Shown here piece by piece: positions 1 to 7,995 of a stretch of DNA of 22,678 nucleotides. The notes beneath the pieces were generated by a model that saw only the letters and a list, made by a program, of their open reading frames with translations, was not told where the DNA came from and did not search any database. Made by a program: the position numbers and the translations under genes. The stretch is from UBA288 sp964461885. GTDB taxonomy: Archaea; Halobacteriota; Methanomicrobia; Methanomicrobiales; Methanospirillaceae. Location: contig CAYWVY010000034.1 of NCBI GenBank assembly GCA_964461885.1, forward strand, positions 1-22,678, written 5' to 3'. Every line of letters starts with the position of its first letter. Position 1 is the stretch's first letter.

Positions 1-49
1 GTCAGAAGACCCCCAGTCTCCTAGGATGGCCAGGCTACCCTATGGCCCC
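1..49 (-). tRNA. tRNA-Pro (GGG anticodon), 5' part, cut by window edge
   Basis: Read on the minus strand from 49 down to 1, the sequence opens with a seven-base acceptor strand GGGGCCA, then TA, a D arm (GGG...TCC with loop AGCCTGGCC), and an anticodon arm GGAGA/TCTTC (21-17 with 9-5) closing the seven-base loop CTGGGGG. The loop gives U33 and anticodon GGG, which reads proline CCC codons. The variable loop, T arm and 3' acceptor strand lie beyond position 1, so the gene is partial and pairing of the acceptor stem cannot be verified. It diverges from the signalling genes to its right and has its own TATA-like box at about 76-85. Confidence 0.85.
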
Positions 50-75
50 ACGACCCATGACGTTGGCTCGGGATC

Positions 76-85
76 CATATCTATC
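76..85 (-). promoter_or_regulatory. TATA box of tRNA-Pro
   Basis: On the minus strand this reads GATAGATATG. It is centred about 30 bases upstream of the mature 5' end of tRNA-Pro at 49, so transcription would start near 54. This is the usual archaeal spacing. The flanks are GC-rich, so the AT-rich block stands out. Confidence 0.55.
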
Positions 86-107
86 TTTTCATCTGTCTAC
101 GCCGGGG

Positions 108-159
108 CCGTTCCCGCACCGCGGGCATAGGGGCCGGGAAAAGACCGTTCCCGTGGGAA
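108..159. repeat. Direct and inverted repeat cluster, possible operator
   Basis: The 9-base word CCGTTCCCG occurs at 108-116 and again at 145-153. Inverted partners lie close by: CGGGAA at 135-140 for the first copy and GGGAA at 155-159 for the second, which forms the short palindrome TTCCC-GT-GGGAA. The cluster lies between the two divergent TATA boxes, 55-110 bases upstream of the one at 215-225. Binding by a regulator is inference; no known operator was recognised. Confidence 0.4.
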
Positions 160-214
160 TCCCCTCTATTTACTCCGAACGAAGCTTTTCGGTGTGACCT
201 GGGATTTCGGAAAT

Positions 215-225
215 GATATATATGG
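215..225 (+). promoter_or_regulatory. TATA box of the roadblock/receiver unit
   Basis: GATATATATGG is a strong archaeal TATA element in a GC-rich background. It predicts a transcript start near 245, about 30 bases before the ATG at 278. It argues against the longer reading frame that would start with GTG at 194, because the TATA box would then lie inside the coding region. Confidence 0.65.
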
Positions 226-277
226 TTTGGACATTCTATACACTATTCTCCCTGACCGCGGGCAAAAGGCAGATATC

Positions 278-637
278 ATGTTGAAGGAACGTATTGCAGG
301 TTTTATCAACGAGGTTCGGGCCATCGACGGCATCGAGGGCGCGGCGCTGGTCACCAAGGACGGCATCATGATCGGCAGATCGTTTCCGAGGGAGATCTCG
401 GAGAAGTGGTTCGCCGCGATGAGCGCCTCGGTTCTCGCATCGGCGGAGTCGGCGGCCAGCATCATCGGTGTCGTGCCGCCTGTGCGCGTCCGCATCGATG
501 CTCCCGGCGGGTGCATACTGCTCCACGATGCCGGCGATAAACTGCTGGTCGTGGCCGTGATCGGCGCCGAAGCGGAGGCCGATCGGGTCGTGGAGCAGCT
601 CGAGCCGCTGGCCCGGCGGATCGGTGAGGCGCTCTGA
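278..637 (+). CDS. Roadblock/LC7 domain protein
   Basis: A 119-residue protein made of a single roadblock/LC7 (dynein light chain-like, MglB-like) domain. The order is a starting helix, a strand with EGAALVTKDGIMIGRSFP, a long Ala/Ser-rich helix, then strands around the PGGCILLHDAG turn and the KLLVVAVIG strand, and a closing helix. Family members are small cytosolic dimers that often modulate small GTPases or serve as scaffolds; no GTPase gene is next door here. ATG 278 was chosen because it follows a good TATA box at 215-225 and removes an unconserved N-terminal extension. The stop overlaps the next start (TGATG, 635-639), so translation with the receiver protein is probably coupled. The partner and process are unknown. 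Confidence 0.8.
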   Translation: MLKERIAGFINEVRAIDGIEGAALVTKDGIMIGRSFPREISEKWFAAMSASVLASAESAASIIGVVPPVRVRIDAPGGCILLHDAGDKLLVVAVIGAEAEADRVVEQLEPLARRIGEAL

Positions 638-1281
638 TGTACACGATCATGGTCGTCGACGACTCTGCGTTTATCGTCGACGTCTTCGTGACCATGCTCG
701 AGAGAGGCGGATACAGGACGCTTGCGACCTACGGCGGCCAGGAATGCCTGGACCTGCTCAAGACCGAGCGGCCCGACCTGATACTTCTCGATATCATGAT
801 GGAGCCGATGGACGGACGCGAAACCCTCGAGCGGATCAAGACGAATCCCGAGACGAAGGACATTCCCGTCATGATGCTCACGGCCAAGCAGCTCGCCCCC
901 GACGAGGCCCAGGAGTACGCGATCTACGTCGAGGACTACGTGCTCAAGCCGATCACCCACCGCGAGCTATACGATGTGATCGAGTACATCCTGAACCGGC
1001 GAGCGCGCATCCGCCGGGACGTCGAAGCAGCGCGGGCCGCCGGGGTTGACCAGCAGGTGATCGACGAGTACGCCCGCGTCTCGAAGAGCATCGAGGTGAA
1101 CCGCCGCCTGATGTCCATCCTCGAGTCGACCTATAACCTCTCGGACGAGCGGGCGCGCGTCGGCGATGAGATCGCGCGGGCCATCAGGTCGATGAACATG
1201 AACATCACCTTCCAGGAGGACCGCCTGAACCAGATCCGGGGCCAGATGAAGGTCCCCCTGACCAGCCCGGAATCGTCGTGA
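637..1281 (+). CDS. Response-regulator receiver protein with helical C-terminal extension
   Basis: A 214-residue protein. Residues 1-120 form a CheY-like receiver with the acidic pair D8-D9, phospho-acceptor D52 (LILLDIMM), switch residue T82 and K104 in the VLKPIT motif, so phosphorylation by a histidine kinase is expected. Residues about 122-205 are charged and predicted helical, with no recognisable DNA-binding, HisKA or enzymatic domain; this part may form a coiled coil or helical bundle. The start overlaps the stop of the roadblock gene by one base, giving a two-gene unit. No kinase is encoded in the window. Output is therefore probably through protein-protein contact, perhaps with the roadblock partner; that is inference. 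Confidence 0.85.
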   Translation: MYTIMVVDDSAFIVDVFVTMLERGGYRTLATYGGQECLDLLKTERPDLILLDIMMEPMDGRETLERIKTNPETKDIPVMMLTAKQLAPDEAQEYAIYVEDYVLKPITHRELYDVIEYILNRRARIRRDVEAARAAGVDQQVIDEYARVSKSIEVNRRLMSILESTYNLSDERARVGDEIARAIRSMNMNITFQEDRLNQIRGQMKVPLTSPESS

Positions 1282-1485
1282 CCTCCACTCCGTCCTTTGT
1301 TGATCGTGGCGCACCTGTCCGGGTGCACCGCTCTGCGGCCCGCGCCGCCCCTCCGCCCTCCCGGACGGGTAACCGGGACCGATCCTGCGCGCGGGGCTCT
1401 GCGTGCCGCACTGAATAAATTGAGGGCTGAATTTCGGTATTCTCGGATCGCCCGCGACGAGCGGAACCTAAGGGTGGGATGCGAA

Positions 1486-1496
1486 CATTTATATCC
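1486..1496 (+). promoter_or_regulatory. TATA box upstream of tRNA-Lys and the RNA polymerase operon
   Basis: ACATTTATATC is an AT-rich box preceded by purine-rich BRE-like bases (GCGA). It predicts a transcript start near 1518, about 19 bases before the tRNA. No comparable TATA box is visible between the tRNA (ends 1609) and rpoH (starts 1688), so it may also serve the downstream operon. A second AT-rich block, ATTATAAT at 1506-1513, lies nearer the tRNA. Confidence 0.6.
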
Positions 1497-1536
1497 TTTT
1501 CTCTCATTATAATGATGCTGTGTCGCAGGGACGGAT

Positions 1537-1609
1537 GGGCTCGTAGCTCAGTCGGCAGAGCGCCTGGCTTTTAACCAGGTGGTCGGGGGTTCAAATCCCT
1601 CCGGGCCCG
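1537..1609 (+). tRNA. tRNA-Lys (UUU anticodon)
   Basis: Full cloverleaf: acceptor GGGCTCG (1537-1543) pairs with CGGGCCC (1602-1608) with one G-U; D stem GCTC/GAGC; anticodon stem CCTGG (1563-1567) with CCAGG (1575-1579) around loop CTTTTAA, anticodon TTT; five-base variable loop; T stem GGGGG/CCCTC around TTCAAAT. The discriminator is G at 1609. CCA is not encoded and there is no intron. It lies 78 bases before rpoH on the same strand. Confidence 0.97.
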
Positions 1610-1687
1610 TTTCCACCGTAGCGACCCTGGTTTTCGAGCGAGCGATGCAGACCGAACACGCAGACGTCCCGAGGGCGGGAGGGGCAG

Positions 1688-1939
1688 ATGAGTAGCAGGC
1701 TAAACGTACTGGACCACGACATGGTCCCTAATCATCAGGTTATGAGCGAGGACGAGGTGAAGGCCCTCCTCGCCCGGTATTCCATCACCTTTGAACAGCT
1801 GCCGAGAGTCTACCACGACGATGCGGCCGTGAAGCAGATCAACGGCAAGGTCGGCGACGTCATCCAGGTCGTCCGGCAGAGCCAGACCGCGGGGATCGCG
1901 GAGGCCTACCGGCTCGTGATCAGGCGGCCGAAGAAATAA
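1688..1939 (+). CDS. rpoH: DNA-directed RNA polymerase subunit H (Rpo5)
   Basis: An 83-residue protein matching archaeal RpoH, the counterpart of the C-terminal assembly domain of eukaryotic RPB5. Diagnostic segments are the HDMVPNHQVMSEDEVKALL start, the LPRVYHDDAAVK centre (the usual LPKI.. DP.. motif), GKVGDVIQVVR and the ending AYRLVIRRP. It binds the jaw region of the polymerase. ATG 1688 has a good ribosome-binding site (GGAGGGG, 1678-1684). It is the first protein gene of the polymerase operon and lies 17 bases before the proposed rpoB2 start. No TATA box is visible just upstream, which leaves read-through from the tRNA-Lys promoter as one possibility. Confidence 0.95.
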   Translation: MSSRLNVLDHDMVPNHQVMSEDEVKALLARYSITFEQLPRVYHDDAAVKQINGKVGDVIQVVRQSQTAGIAEAYRLVIRRPKK

Positions 1940-1956
1940 TTCCGGGGGCTGATTCT

Positions 1957-3531
1957 CTGTTAAACCGTACCATTCTCTCAAAAGCATACTTCTCTCACGA
2001 ACACGTAGCCCGGCACCAGCTGGACTCATTCAACAACTTCCTCGCCCACAACCTGCAGAAGGTCGTGGCTGAGCAGCGGGTCATCGAGACCGACATCGAG
2101 AACCGCGGCAAGTCGAACGAACCGGTCTGGGTCGAGCTCGGCCAGGTCCGCGTCATGAAGCCGCTCGTTCGCGAGGCTGACGGTTCACAGGGCGACCTCT
2201 TCCCGAGCGAGGCCCGGCTCCGTAACCTGACCTACGCGGCGCCGATGCAACTCGACATGACCCTCGTCCAGGGGGGCGAGCGGCAGGAGCCCGTGGTCAC
2301 GACCATCGGCCTGCTGCCGATCATGATCGGCTCGTCCGCGTGCAACCTTTCCAGCATGAGCCCCGCGGAGCGGACCGTGCACGGCGAGGACCCGCTCGAC
2401 CCGGGCGGCTACTTCGTGGTGAACGGGACCGAGCGGGTCCTGATGACCCTCGAGGACCTCGCCTCGAACAAGATCATGACCGAGTTCACGGAGCGCTACA
2501 ACGAGCGGATCTACGTGGCGAAAGTCTTCTCGCAGTACCGCGGATACCGTGCACTCGTCGTGGTCGAGCGAAACAAGAAGAACCTGCTCGAGGTCTCGTT
2601 CCCGTCCGTGGCCGGCCACCTCAAGTTCGTGGACCTGATGTTTGCTCTCGGCCTCGAGACCGAGCAGGCGATCGTCGAGGCGGTCTCGACCGAGGAGGAC
2701 ATCCTGACCTTCATGATGCAGAACCTCGAGGAGTCCGCATGTGCCACGGGCACGGGCGCCGTTGACTGCGGGATCATGTACGTCGGCAAGAAGCTCGCGC
2801 CGAACCAGACGCGCGACTACCAGCGCAAGCGCGCCGAGTTCGTGCTGGACAACTACCTCCTGCCGCACCTGAACTACCTGATGCCCGTCGGAATGAACGA
2901 GGAGGATCCGCTGTACCACGATACGGTCCAGGGCGTCCGGCTCGCGAAGGCCCACTTCCTGGGCCGAATGGCCGAGGCCTGTTTCGACCTCGTGCTCGAC
3001 AAGCGGCATATCGATGACAAGGACCACTACTCGAACAAGCGGCTCAAGCTCGCGGGGGACCTGATGGAGGATCTCTTCCGGATCTCCCTCAACCGCCTGA
3101 CCCGCGACGTCAAGTACCAGCTCGAGCGCGCCTCGATGCGGCACCGCGACCTCTCGATCGGGACGGCCGTCCGTGCGGACGTGCTGACCGAGCGGCTCCT
3201 CCACCCGCTTGCGACCGGCAACTGGGTCGGCGGCAGGACCGGCGTCTCCCAGCTCCTGGACCGCGTGGACCACATGGCCGTGCTCTCGCATCTACGGCGC
3301 GTGATCTCGCCGCTCTCGCGGTCTCAGCCGCACTTCGAGGCCCGCGACCTGCACCCGACCCAGTGGGGCCGGATCTGCCCGTCCGAGACGCCCGAAGGGC
3401 CGAACTGTGGCCTCGTCAAGAACTTCGCCCAGCTCGTAGAGATCTCGAAGGGAGTCCGGGACGATGACGAGGTCCTCACCGTCCTCTATTCGATGGGTGT
3501 CGAAGGGCTCAAGGGGGAGGCGATCCGATGA
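1957..3531 (+). CDS. rpoB2: DNA-directed RNA polymerase subunit B'' (N-terminal half of B)
   Basis: This is the N-terminal half of the split second-largest subunit, 524 residues with the start proposed here. It carries NGTERVLMTLEDLASNKIM in the lobe/protrusion and ends with the fork/hybrid-binding segment PTQWGRICPSETPEGPNCG. The first usual start codon in frame is GTG 2065, but the residues encoded before it (AYFSHEHVARHQLDSFNNFL and neighbours) are the conserved N-terminus of the family. The frame is open back to the rpoH stop without ATG, GTG or TTG. CTG 1957 (then Leu-Asn-Arg-Thr) is the best candidate: GGGGG at 1944-1948 sits eight bases upstream. ATT 1972 is an alternative. The stop overlaps the rpoB1 start (ATGA). 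Confidence 0.9.
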   Translation: MLNRTILSKAYFSHEHVARHQLDSFNNFLAHNLQKVVAEQRVIETDIENRGKSNEPVWVELGQVRVMKPLVREADGSQGDLFPSEARLRNLTYAAPMQLDMTLVQGGERQEPVVTTIGLLPIMIGSSACNLSSMSPAERTVHGEDPLDPGGYFVVNGTERVLMTLEDLASNKIMTEFTERYNERIYVAKVFSQYRGYRALVVVERNKKNLLEVSFPSVAGHLKFVDLMFALGLETEQAIVEAVSTEEDILTFMMQNLEESACATGTGAVDCGIMYVGKKLAPNQTRDYQRKRAEFVLDNYLLPHLNYLMPVGMNEEDPLYHDTVQGVRLAKAHFLGRMAEACFDLVLDKRHIDDKDHYSNKRLKLAGDLMEDLFRISLNRLTRDVKYQLERASMRHRDLSIGTAVRADVLTERLLHPLATGNWVGGRTGVSQLLDRVDHMAVLSHLRRVISPLSRSQPHFEARDLHPTQWGRICPSETPEGPNCGLVKNFAQLVEISKGVRDDDEVLTVLYSMGVEGLKGEAIR

Positions 3532-5342
3532 AGAAGTCGCGGGTCTTCATCGACGGCGCCCTGATCGGGCTCGTTGAGGACCCTGCCTCGCTCGTCCAGG
3601 AGATCCGCCGGACGCGGCGGATCGGCGGCGTCTCGACCGAGATCAATACCTCGTACAAGCCGTACAACGGCGACGTGATCGTGCACACGGACCGCGGACG
3701 GGCCCGCCGTCCCCTGATCGTGGTCGAGAACGGCCGGCCGCTCCTCACCAACGAGGACCTCGAAGGGCTCGAGCGCAAGGAGACCGACTTTGCCGACCTC
3801 ATCCAGCGCGGGCTCGTCGAGTTCATCGACGCCGAGGAGGAGGAGGATCTCTTCATCGCCATCAATGAGGATGAACTGACCCCTGCGCACACGCACCTCG
3901 AGATCGACCCGGCCCTGATCCTCGGGCTCGGTGCGGCCCACGTGCCGTTCCCCGAGCACAACGCCTCGCCCCGTGTCACGATGGGCGCGGGCATGGTCAA
4001 GCAGGCGCTCGGCTTCGGCTCGGCCAACATGAAACTCCGGCCGGACACGCGGGGCCACCTGCTCCACTACGTCCAGAAGCCGCTCGTGCGCACGCAGACC
4101 AACGTGATGATCGGCTCGGACGACCGTCCGTCCGGCCAGAACTTCGTGGTCGCCATCCTCAGTTACGAGGGGTTCAACATTGAAGATGCGCTCATCTTCA
4201 ACCGTGCCTCGATCGACCGCGGGCTCGGGCGCTCGCACTTCTTCAGGACCTACGAGGGCGAGGAGCGGCGGTATCCCGGAGGACAGGTCGACCGGATCGA
4301 GATCCCCGACTCGGAGGTGACCGGCGCCCACGGCGAGGAGTACTACACCAACCTCGACGACGACGGCGTCATCAACCCCGAGACGACGGTCGATGAGAAG
4401 GACGTGCTGATCGGCAAGACCTCGCCCCCGCGCTTCCTCGAGGAGCCGACCAGCGACCTGATAACCGTCGAGAAGCGGCGCGACACCTCGGTCACGATGC
4501 GTTCGAACGAGCACGGCGTCGTCGACACGGTGATCATCACCGAGGGCGAGAACTCGTCGCGCCTGGTCAAGGTGCGGACGCGCGACCTCCGCATCCCCGA
4601 GGTCGGCGACAAGTTCGCCTCCCGCCACGGGCAGAAGGGCGTCATCGGACTGATCTCGGCACCCGAGGACCTGCCCTTCACTGAGAACGGCGTTGTCCCG
4701 GACCTCGTGATCAACCCGCACGCCATCCCATCGCGGATGACGATCGGACACATGCTCGAGACGATCGGCGGCAAGGTCGGCTCCCTCGAAGGGCGCCGGA
4801 TCGACGCGACCGCGTTCTCGGGAGAGCGCGAAGCCGACCTCCGGGCCGCGCTCCTCAAGTTCGGCTTCGCGCCCACCGGGCGCGAGGTGATGTACGACGG
4901 GATCACGGGCAAGCCCTTCGCAGCCGACATCTACGTCGGCGTGATCTACTACCAGAAACTGTATCACATGGTCTCGTCCAAGATGCACGCCCGGTCCCGC
5001 GGGCCCGTGCAGGTCCTGACCCGGCAGCCGACCGAGGGGCGTGCCCGTGAGGGCGGTCTCCGGTTCGGCGAGATGGAGCGCGACGTGATGATAGGCCACG
5101 GCGCCGCCATGGCCCTCAAGGAGCGGCTGCTCGACGAGTCCGACAAGGTTCAGCAGTACGTCTGCGCCAAGTGCGGCATGGTCGCCATGCTCGACCGGAA
5201 GCGGAACACGACCCGCTGCCTTGTCTGCGGCGCCGAGACCGACATCTACCTCGTCGAGATGAGCTACGCGTTCAAGCTGCTGCTGGACGAGATGAAGAGT
5301 ATGGGGATCGCCCCGAGGATGGTCCTCGAGGACCAGGTGTAA
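3528..5342 (+). CDS. rpoB1: DNA-directed RNA polymerase subunit B' (C-terminal half of B)
   Basis: A 604-residue protein, the C-terminal half of the second-largest subunit. It contains the hybrid-binding segment NIEDALIFNRASIDRG, the active-site motif KFASRHGQKGVIG (about 362-374) and the wall/anchor region near QVLTRQPTEGRAREGGLRFG. A C-terminal zinc site is visible as C546-x2-C549 and C564-x2-C567. It forms the clamp-facing side of the catalytic cleft together with A' and A''. The start ATG overlaps the rpoB2 stop by four bases, and rpoA1 follows after seven bases, so equimolar translation is likely. The B''/B' split is typical of many methanogens. Confidence 0.97.
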   Translation: MKKSRVFIDGALIGLVEDPASLVQEIRRTRRIGGVSTEINTSYKPYNGDVIVHTDRGRARRPLIVVENGRPLLTNEDLEGLERKETDFADLIQRGLVEFIDAEEEEDLFIAINEDELTPAHTHLEIDPALILGLGAAHVPFPEHNASPRVTMGAGMVKQALGFGSANMKLRPDTRGHLLHYVQKPLVRTQTNVMIGSDDRPSGQNFVVAILSYEGFNIEDALIFNRASIDRGLGRSHFFRTYEGEERRYPGGQVDRIEIPDSEVTGAHGEEYYTNLDDDGVINPETTVDEKDVLIGKTSPPRFLEEPTSDLITVEKRRDTSVTMRSNEHGVVDTVIITEGENSSRLVKVRTRDLRIPEVGDKFASRHGQKGVIGLISAPEDLPFTENGVVPDLVINPHAIPSRMTIGHMLETIGGKVGSLEGRRIDATAFSGEREADLRAALLKFGFAPTGREVMYDGITGKPFAADIYVGVIYYQKLYHMVSSKMHARSRGPVQVLTRQPTEGRAREGGLRFGEMERDVMIGHGAAMALKERLLDESDKVQQYVCAKCGMVAMLDRKRNTTRCLVCGAETDIYLVEMSYAFKLLLDEMKSMGIAPRMVLEDQV

Positions 5343-5349
5343 GAGACGC

Positions 5350-7995
5350 ATGCCGAGTCCTAAACGCATTGGAAAGATCAAGTTCGGTCTCCTCTCCCCG
5401 AAGGAGATCCGGACCATGTCCGTCCGGAAGATCATCTGGGCGGATACCTACGACGACGACGGTTTTCCCTACCCCCAGGGACTGATGGACCTCGCGCTCG
5501 GGGTCATCGACCCCGGGCTCCGCTGCAAGACCTGCGACCAGAAGGCCGCCGACTGCCCGGGCCACTTCGGCCATATCGAGCTCGCCAAGCCCGTCACCCA
5601 CGTCGGGTACACGCGCCTGATCCGGAAACTGCTCCGGGTCACGTGCCGCTCCTGCGGCCGGCTGCTCCTCTCGCCCGACGAGATCCAGAAGATCTCGGTC
5701 ACGGCCGAGGACGAGCTCGGCGGCGACGTGCTGACCGAAAAGGACATCAAGAAGGAGCGGGCCTGCCCCCACTGCGACGAGCTCCAGCTCAAGGTGAACT
5801 TCGAGAAGCCGACCACCTTCTCCGAGGTGCTGCTCGAGGACGGGAAAAAGATCGAGCACAAGCTGACCCCGGCCGACATCCGGGCGCGGCTCGAGAGGAT
5901 CCCGGACTCTGACCTGCGCCTGCTCGGGATCAATCCCGACGTGGCCCGGCCCGAGTGGACCATCCTGACCGTGCTGCCCGTGCCGCCGGTCACGATGCGG
6001 CCGTCGATCATCCTCGAGAACGGCCAGCGGTCCGAGGACGACCTGACCCACAAGCTCGTGGACATCATCCGCATCAACCAGCGGTTTAAGGAGAACCAGG
6101 ACGCGGGCGCGCCCCAGCTGATCATCGAGGACCTCTGGGAACTGCTCCAGTACCACGTCACCACCTACATGGACAACGAGGTGGCTGGCTGCCCGCCCGC
6201 CCGGCACCGCTCGGGCCGGCCGCTCAAGACCCTTTCGCAGCGGCTCAAGGGTAAGGACGGCCGGTTCCGCGGCTCGCTGTCCGGGAAGCGCGTGAACTTC
6301 TCGGCCCGCACGGTGATATCCCCGAACCCGAACCTCTCGGTGACCGAGGTCGGTATACCCCTCTCGATTGCGGTCGAGATGACCGTGCCCGTCCGGGTGA
6401 CGGCCCACAACATCGAGGAGATGCGTGAGCTCGTGCTCCGCGGCCCCGAGCGAGAGTCGCTCAAGAAGCCCTGCGGCGCGAACTACGTGATCCGCCCCGA
6501 TAACCGGCGCCTGCGCCTCGGCGGCGACAACCTCGAGACGATCGCCGAGCAGATCGAGCCCGGATACACGGTCGAGCGGCAACTCCGTGACGGTGACATC
6601 GTGCTCTTCAACCGGCAGCCCTCGCTCCACCGGATGTCGATCATGGCCCACCGGATCAAGGTGATGGACGGCAAGACCTTCCGGCTCAACCCGGCGGTCT
6701 GCCCACCCTACAACGCCGACTTCGACGGCGACGAGATGAATCTCCACGTCCCGCAGACCGAAGAGGCCCGGGCCGAGGCCGCGATCCTGATCGCGGTCCA
6801 GGAGAACATCCTCTCGCCCCGTTTCGGCGGCCCGATCATCGGCGGGATCCACGACCACATCTCGGGGATCTTCATGCTGACCCACGACCTCCGCTGGTTC
6901 ACGAAGTCCGAGATCCTGTATCTTCTCAAGTTCTTCGACTTCGAGCACCTGCCCGAGCCCGGGAAGGTCGAGGAGGACGGAACGCAGCTCTGGTCGAACA
7001 AGCAGGTCTTCTCCATGATCCTGCCCACGGGCCTGAACATGGTCTTCCGCGCCTCGTCCTGCGTCAACTGCGACGAGTGCAAGGACGCGGACTGCGAGCG
7101 GGACGCGTACGTCCGGATCATCGACGGCCAGCTCCTGAACGGCACCATTGACAAGAAGTCGATCGGCGCCTTCGACGGCGCGATCCTGAACCGGATCATC
7201 CGGCAGTACGGGATGGAGCGGGCGAGCAAGTTCATCGACGACATGACCCGGCTCTCGATCCGTGGGATCATGATCGACGGGTTCTCATTCGGGATCGACG
7301 ACGAGGATCTCTCCCGGACCGAGTACGGCCAGATCGATGACGAACTCAGCAGGGCCAAGGACGACGTCAACCGCCGGATCCGGATCTTCCAGGAGGGGCA
7401 GCTCGAGCCCATGCCCGGCCGGACTCCCGAGGAGACGCTTGAGATGCAGATCATGCAGGTGCTCGGCAAGGCCCGTGACCGCACGGGCGATATCGCGGGC
7501 CGCCACCTCGGGCTCGGCAACTCGGCCGTGCTGATGGCCGTCTCGGGCGCCCGCGGCTCGATGCTGAACCTGACCCAGATGGCGGGCTGCATCGGCCAGC
7601 AGTCGGTGCGTGGCGAGCGGATCATGCGTGGGTACGAGGAGCGGACCCTGCCCCACTACCAGCGGGGCGACCGCGGCGCTGACGCCCACGGCTTTATCAT
7701 GCACTCCTACAAGAGCGGGCTCTCGCCGACCGAGTTCTTCTTCCACGCCATCGGGGGGCGCGAGGGGCTGGTCGATACGGCCGTCCGGACATCGCAGTCG
7801 GGGTACCTCCAGCGCCGCCTGATCAACGCGCTCCAGGACCTGAAGGTCGAGTACGACGGCACGGTCCGGACCACGATGGGCCGGATCATCCAGTTCGAGT
7901 ACGGCGAGGACGGCACGGACCCGATGAAGGGCTCGTTCGGTGACCCGGTCGATGTCAAGGGGCTTGTCGAGTCGATCCTGAAGGTGGAGGTCTGA
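5350..7995 (+). CDS. rpoA1: DNA-directed RNA polymerase subunit A' (N-terminal part of A)
   Basis: An 881-residue protein, usual length for archaeal A'. The N-terminal clamp holds the zinc motifs CKTCDQKAADCPGHFGH and CRSC...CPHC. The catalytic magnesium loop NADFDGD (residues 455-461) supplies the three aspartates D457, D459 and D461. The bridge-helix region is near HSYKSGLSPTEFFFHAIGGR. An additional cysteine cluster, C571-x2-C574-x2-C577-x4-C582, lies in the pore/funnel part and may bind a metal. It ends at the usual A'/A'' split and its stop shares one base with the rpoA2 start. Confidence 0.97.
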   Translation: MPSPKRIGKIKFGLLSPKEIRTMSVRKIIWADTYDDDGFPYPQGLMDLALGVIDPGLRCKTCDQKAADCPGHFGHIELAKPVTHVGYTRLIRKLLRVTCRSCGRLLLSPDEIQKISVTAEDELGGDVLTEKDIKKERACPHCDELQLKVNFEKPTTFSEVLLEDGKKIEHKLTPADIRARLERIPDSDLRLLGINPDVARPEWTILTVLPVPPVTMRPSIILENGQRSEDDLTHKLVDIIRINQRFKENQDAGAPQLIIEDLWELLQYHVTTYMDNEVAGCPPARHRSGRPLKTLSQRLKGKDGRFRGSLSGKRVNFSARTVISPNPNLSVTEVGIPLSIAVEMTVPVRVTAHNIEEMRELVLRGPERESLKKPCGANYVIRPDNRRLRLGGDNLETIAEQIEPGYTVERQLRDGDIVLFNRQPSLHRMSIMAHRIKVMDGKTFRLNPAVCPPYNADFDGDEMNLHVPQTEEARAEAAILIAVQENILSPRFGGPIIGGIHDHISGIFMLTHDLRWFTKSEILYLLKFFDFEHLPEPGKVEEDGTQLWSNKQVFSMILPTGLNMVFRASSCVNCDECKDADCERDAYVRIIDGQLLNGTIDKKSIGAFDGAILNRIIRQYGMERASKFIDDMTRLSIRGIMIDGFSFGIDDEDLSRTEYGQIDDELSRAKDDVNRRIRIFQEGQLEPMPGRTPEETLEMQIMQVLGKARDRTGDIAGRHLGLGNSAVLMAVSGARGSMLNLTQMAGCIGQQSVRGERIMRGYEERTLPHYQRGDRGADAHGFIMHSYKSGLSPTEFFFHAIGGREGLVDTAVRTSQSGYLQRRLINALQDLKVEYDGTVRTTMGRIIQFEYGEDGTDPMKGSFGDPVDVKGLVESILKVEV

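Noticed and set aside
1297..1512. 71-codon open frame before tRNA-Lys
   Set aside because: The translation is proline/arginine-rich and low in information, has no ribosome-binding site, and runs through the TATA box at 1486-1496. The 1282-1536 gap holds only a short GCACC/GGTGC inverted repeat (1311-1326) and the tRNA promoter.
3486..6948. Long minus-strand open frames (649 and 558 codons) opposite rpoB1 and rpoA1
   Set aside because: They are antisense shadows produced by high GC and strong third-position bias; their translations are Arg/Val/His-rich without family motifs, and the plus-strand proteins are unmistakable.
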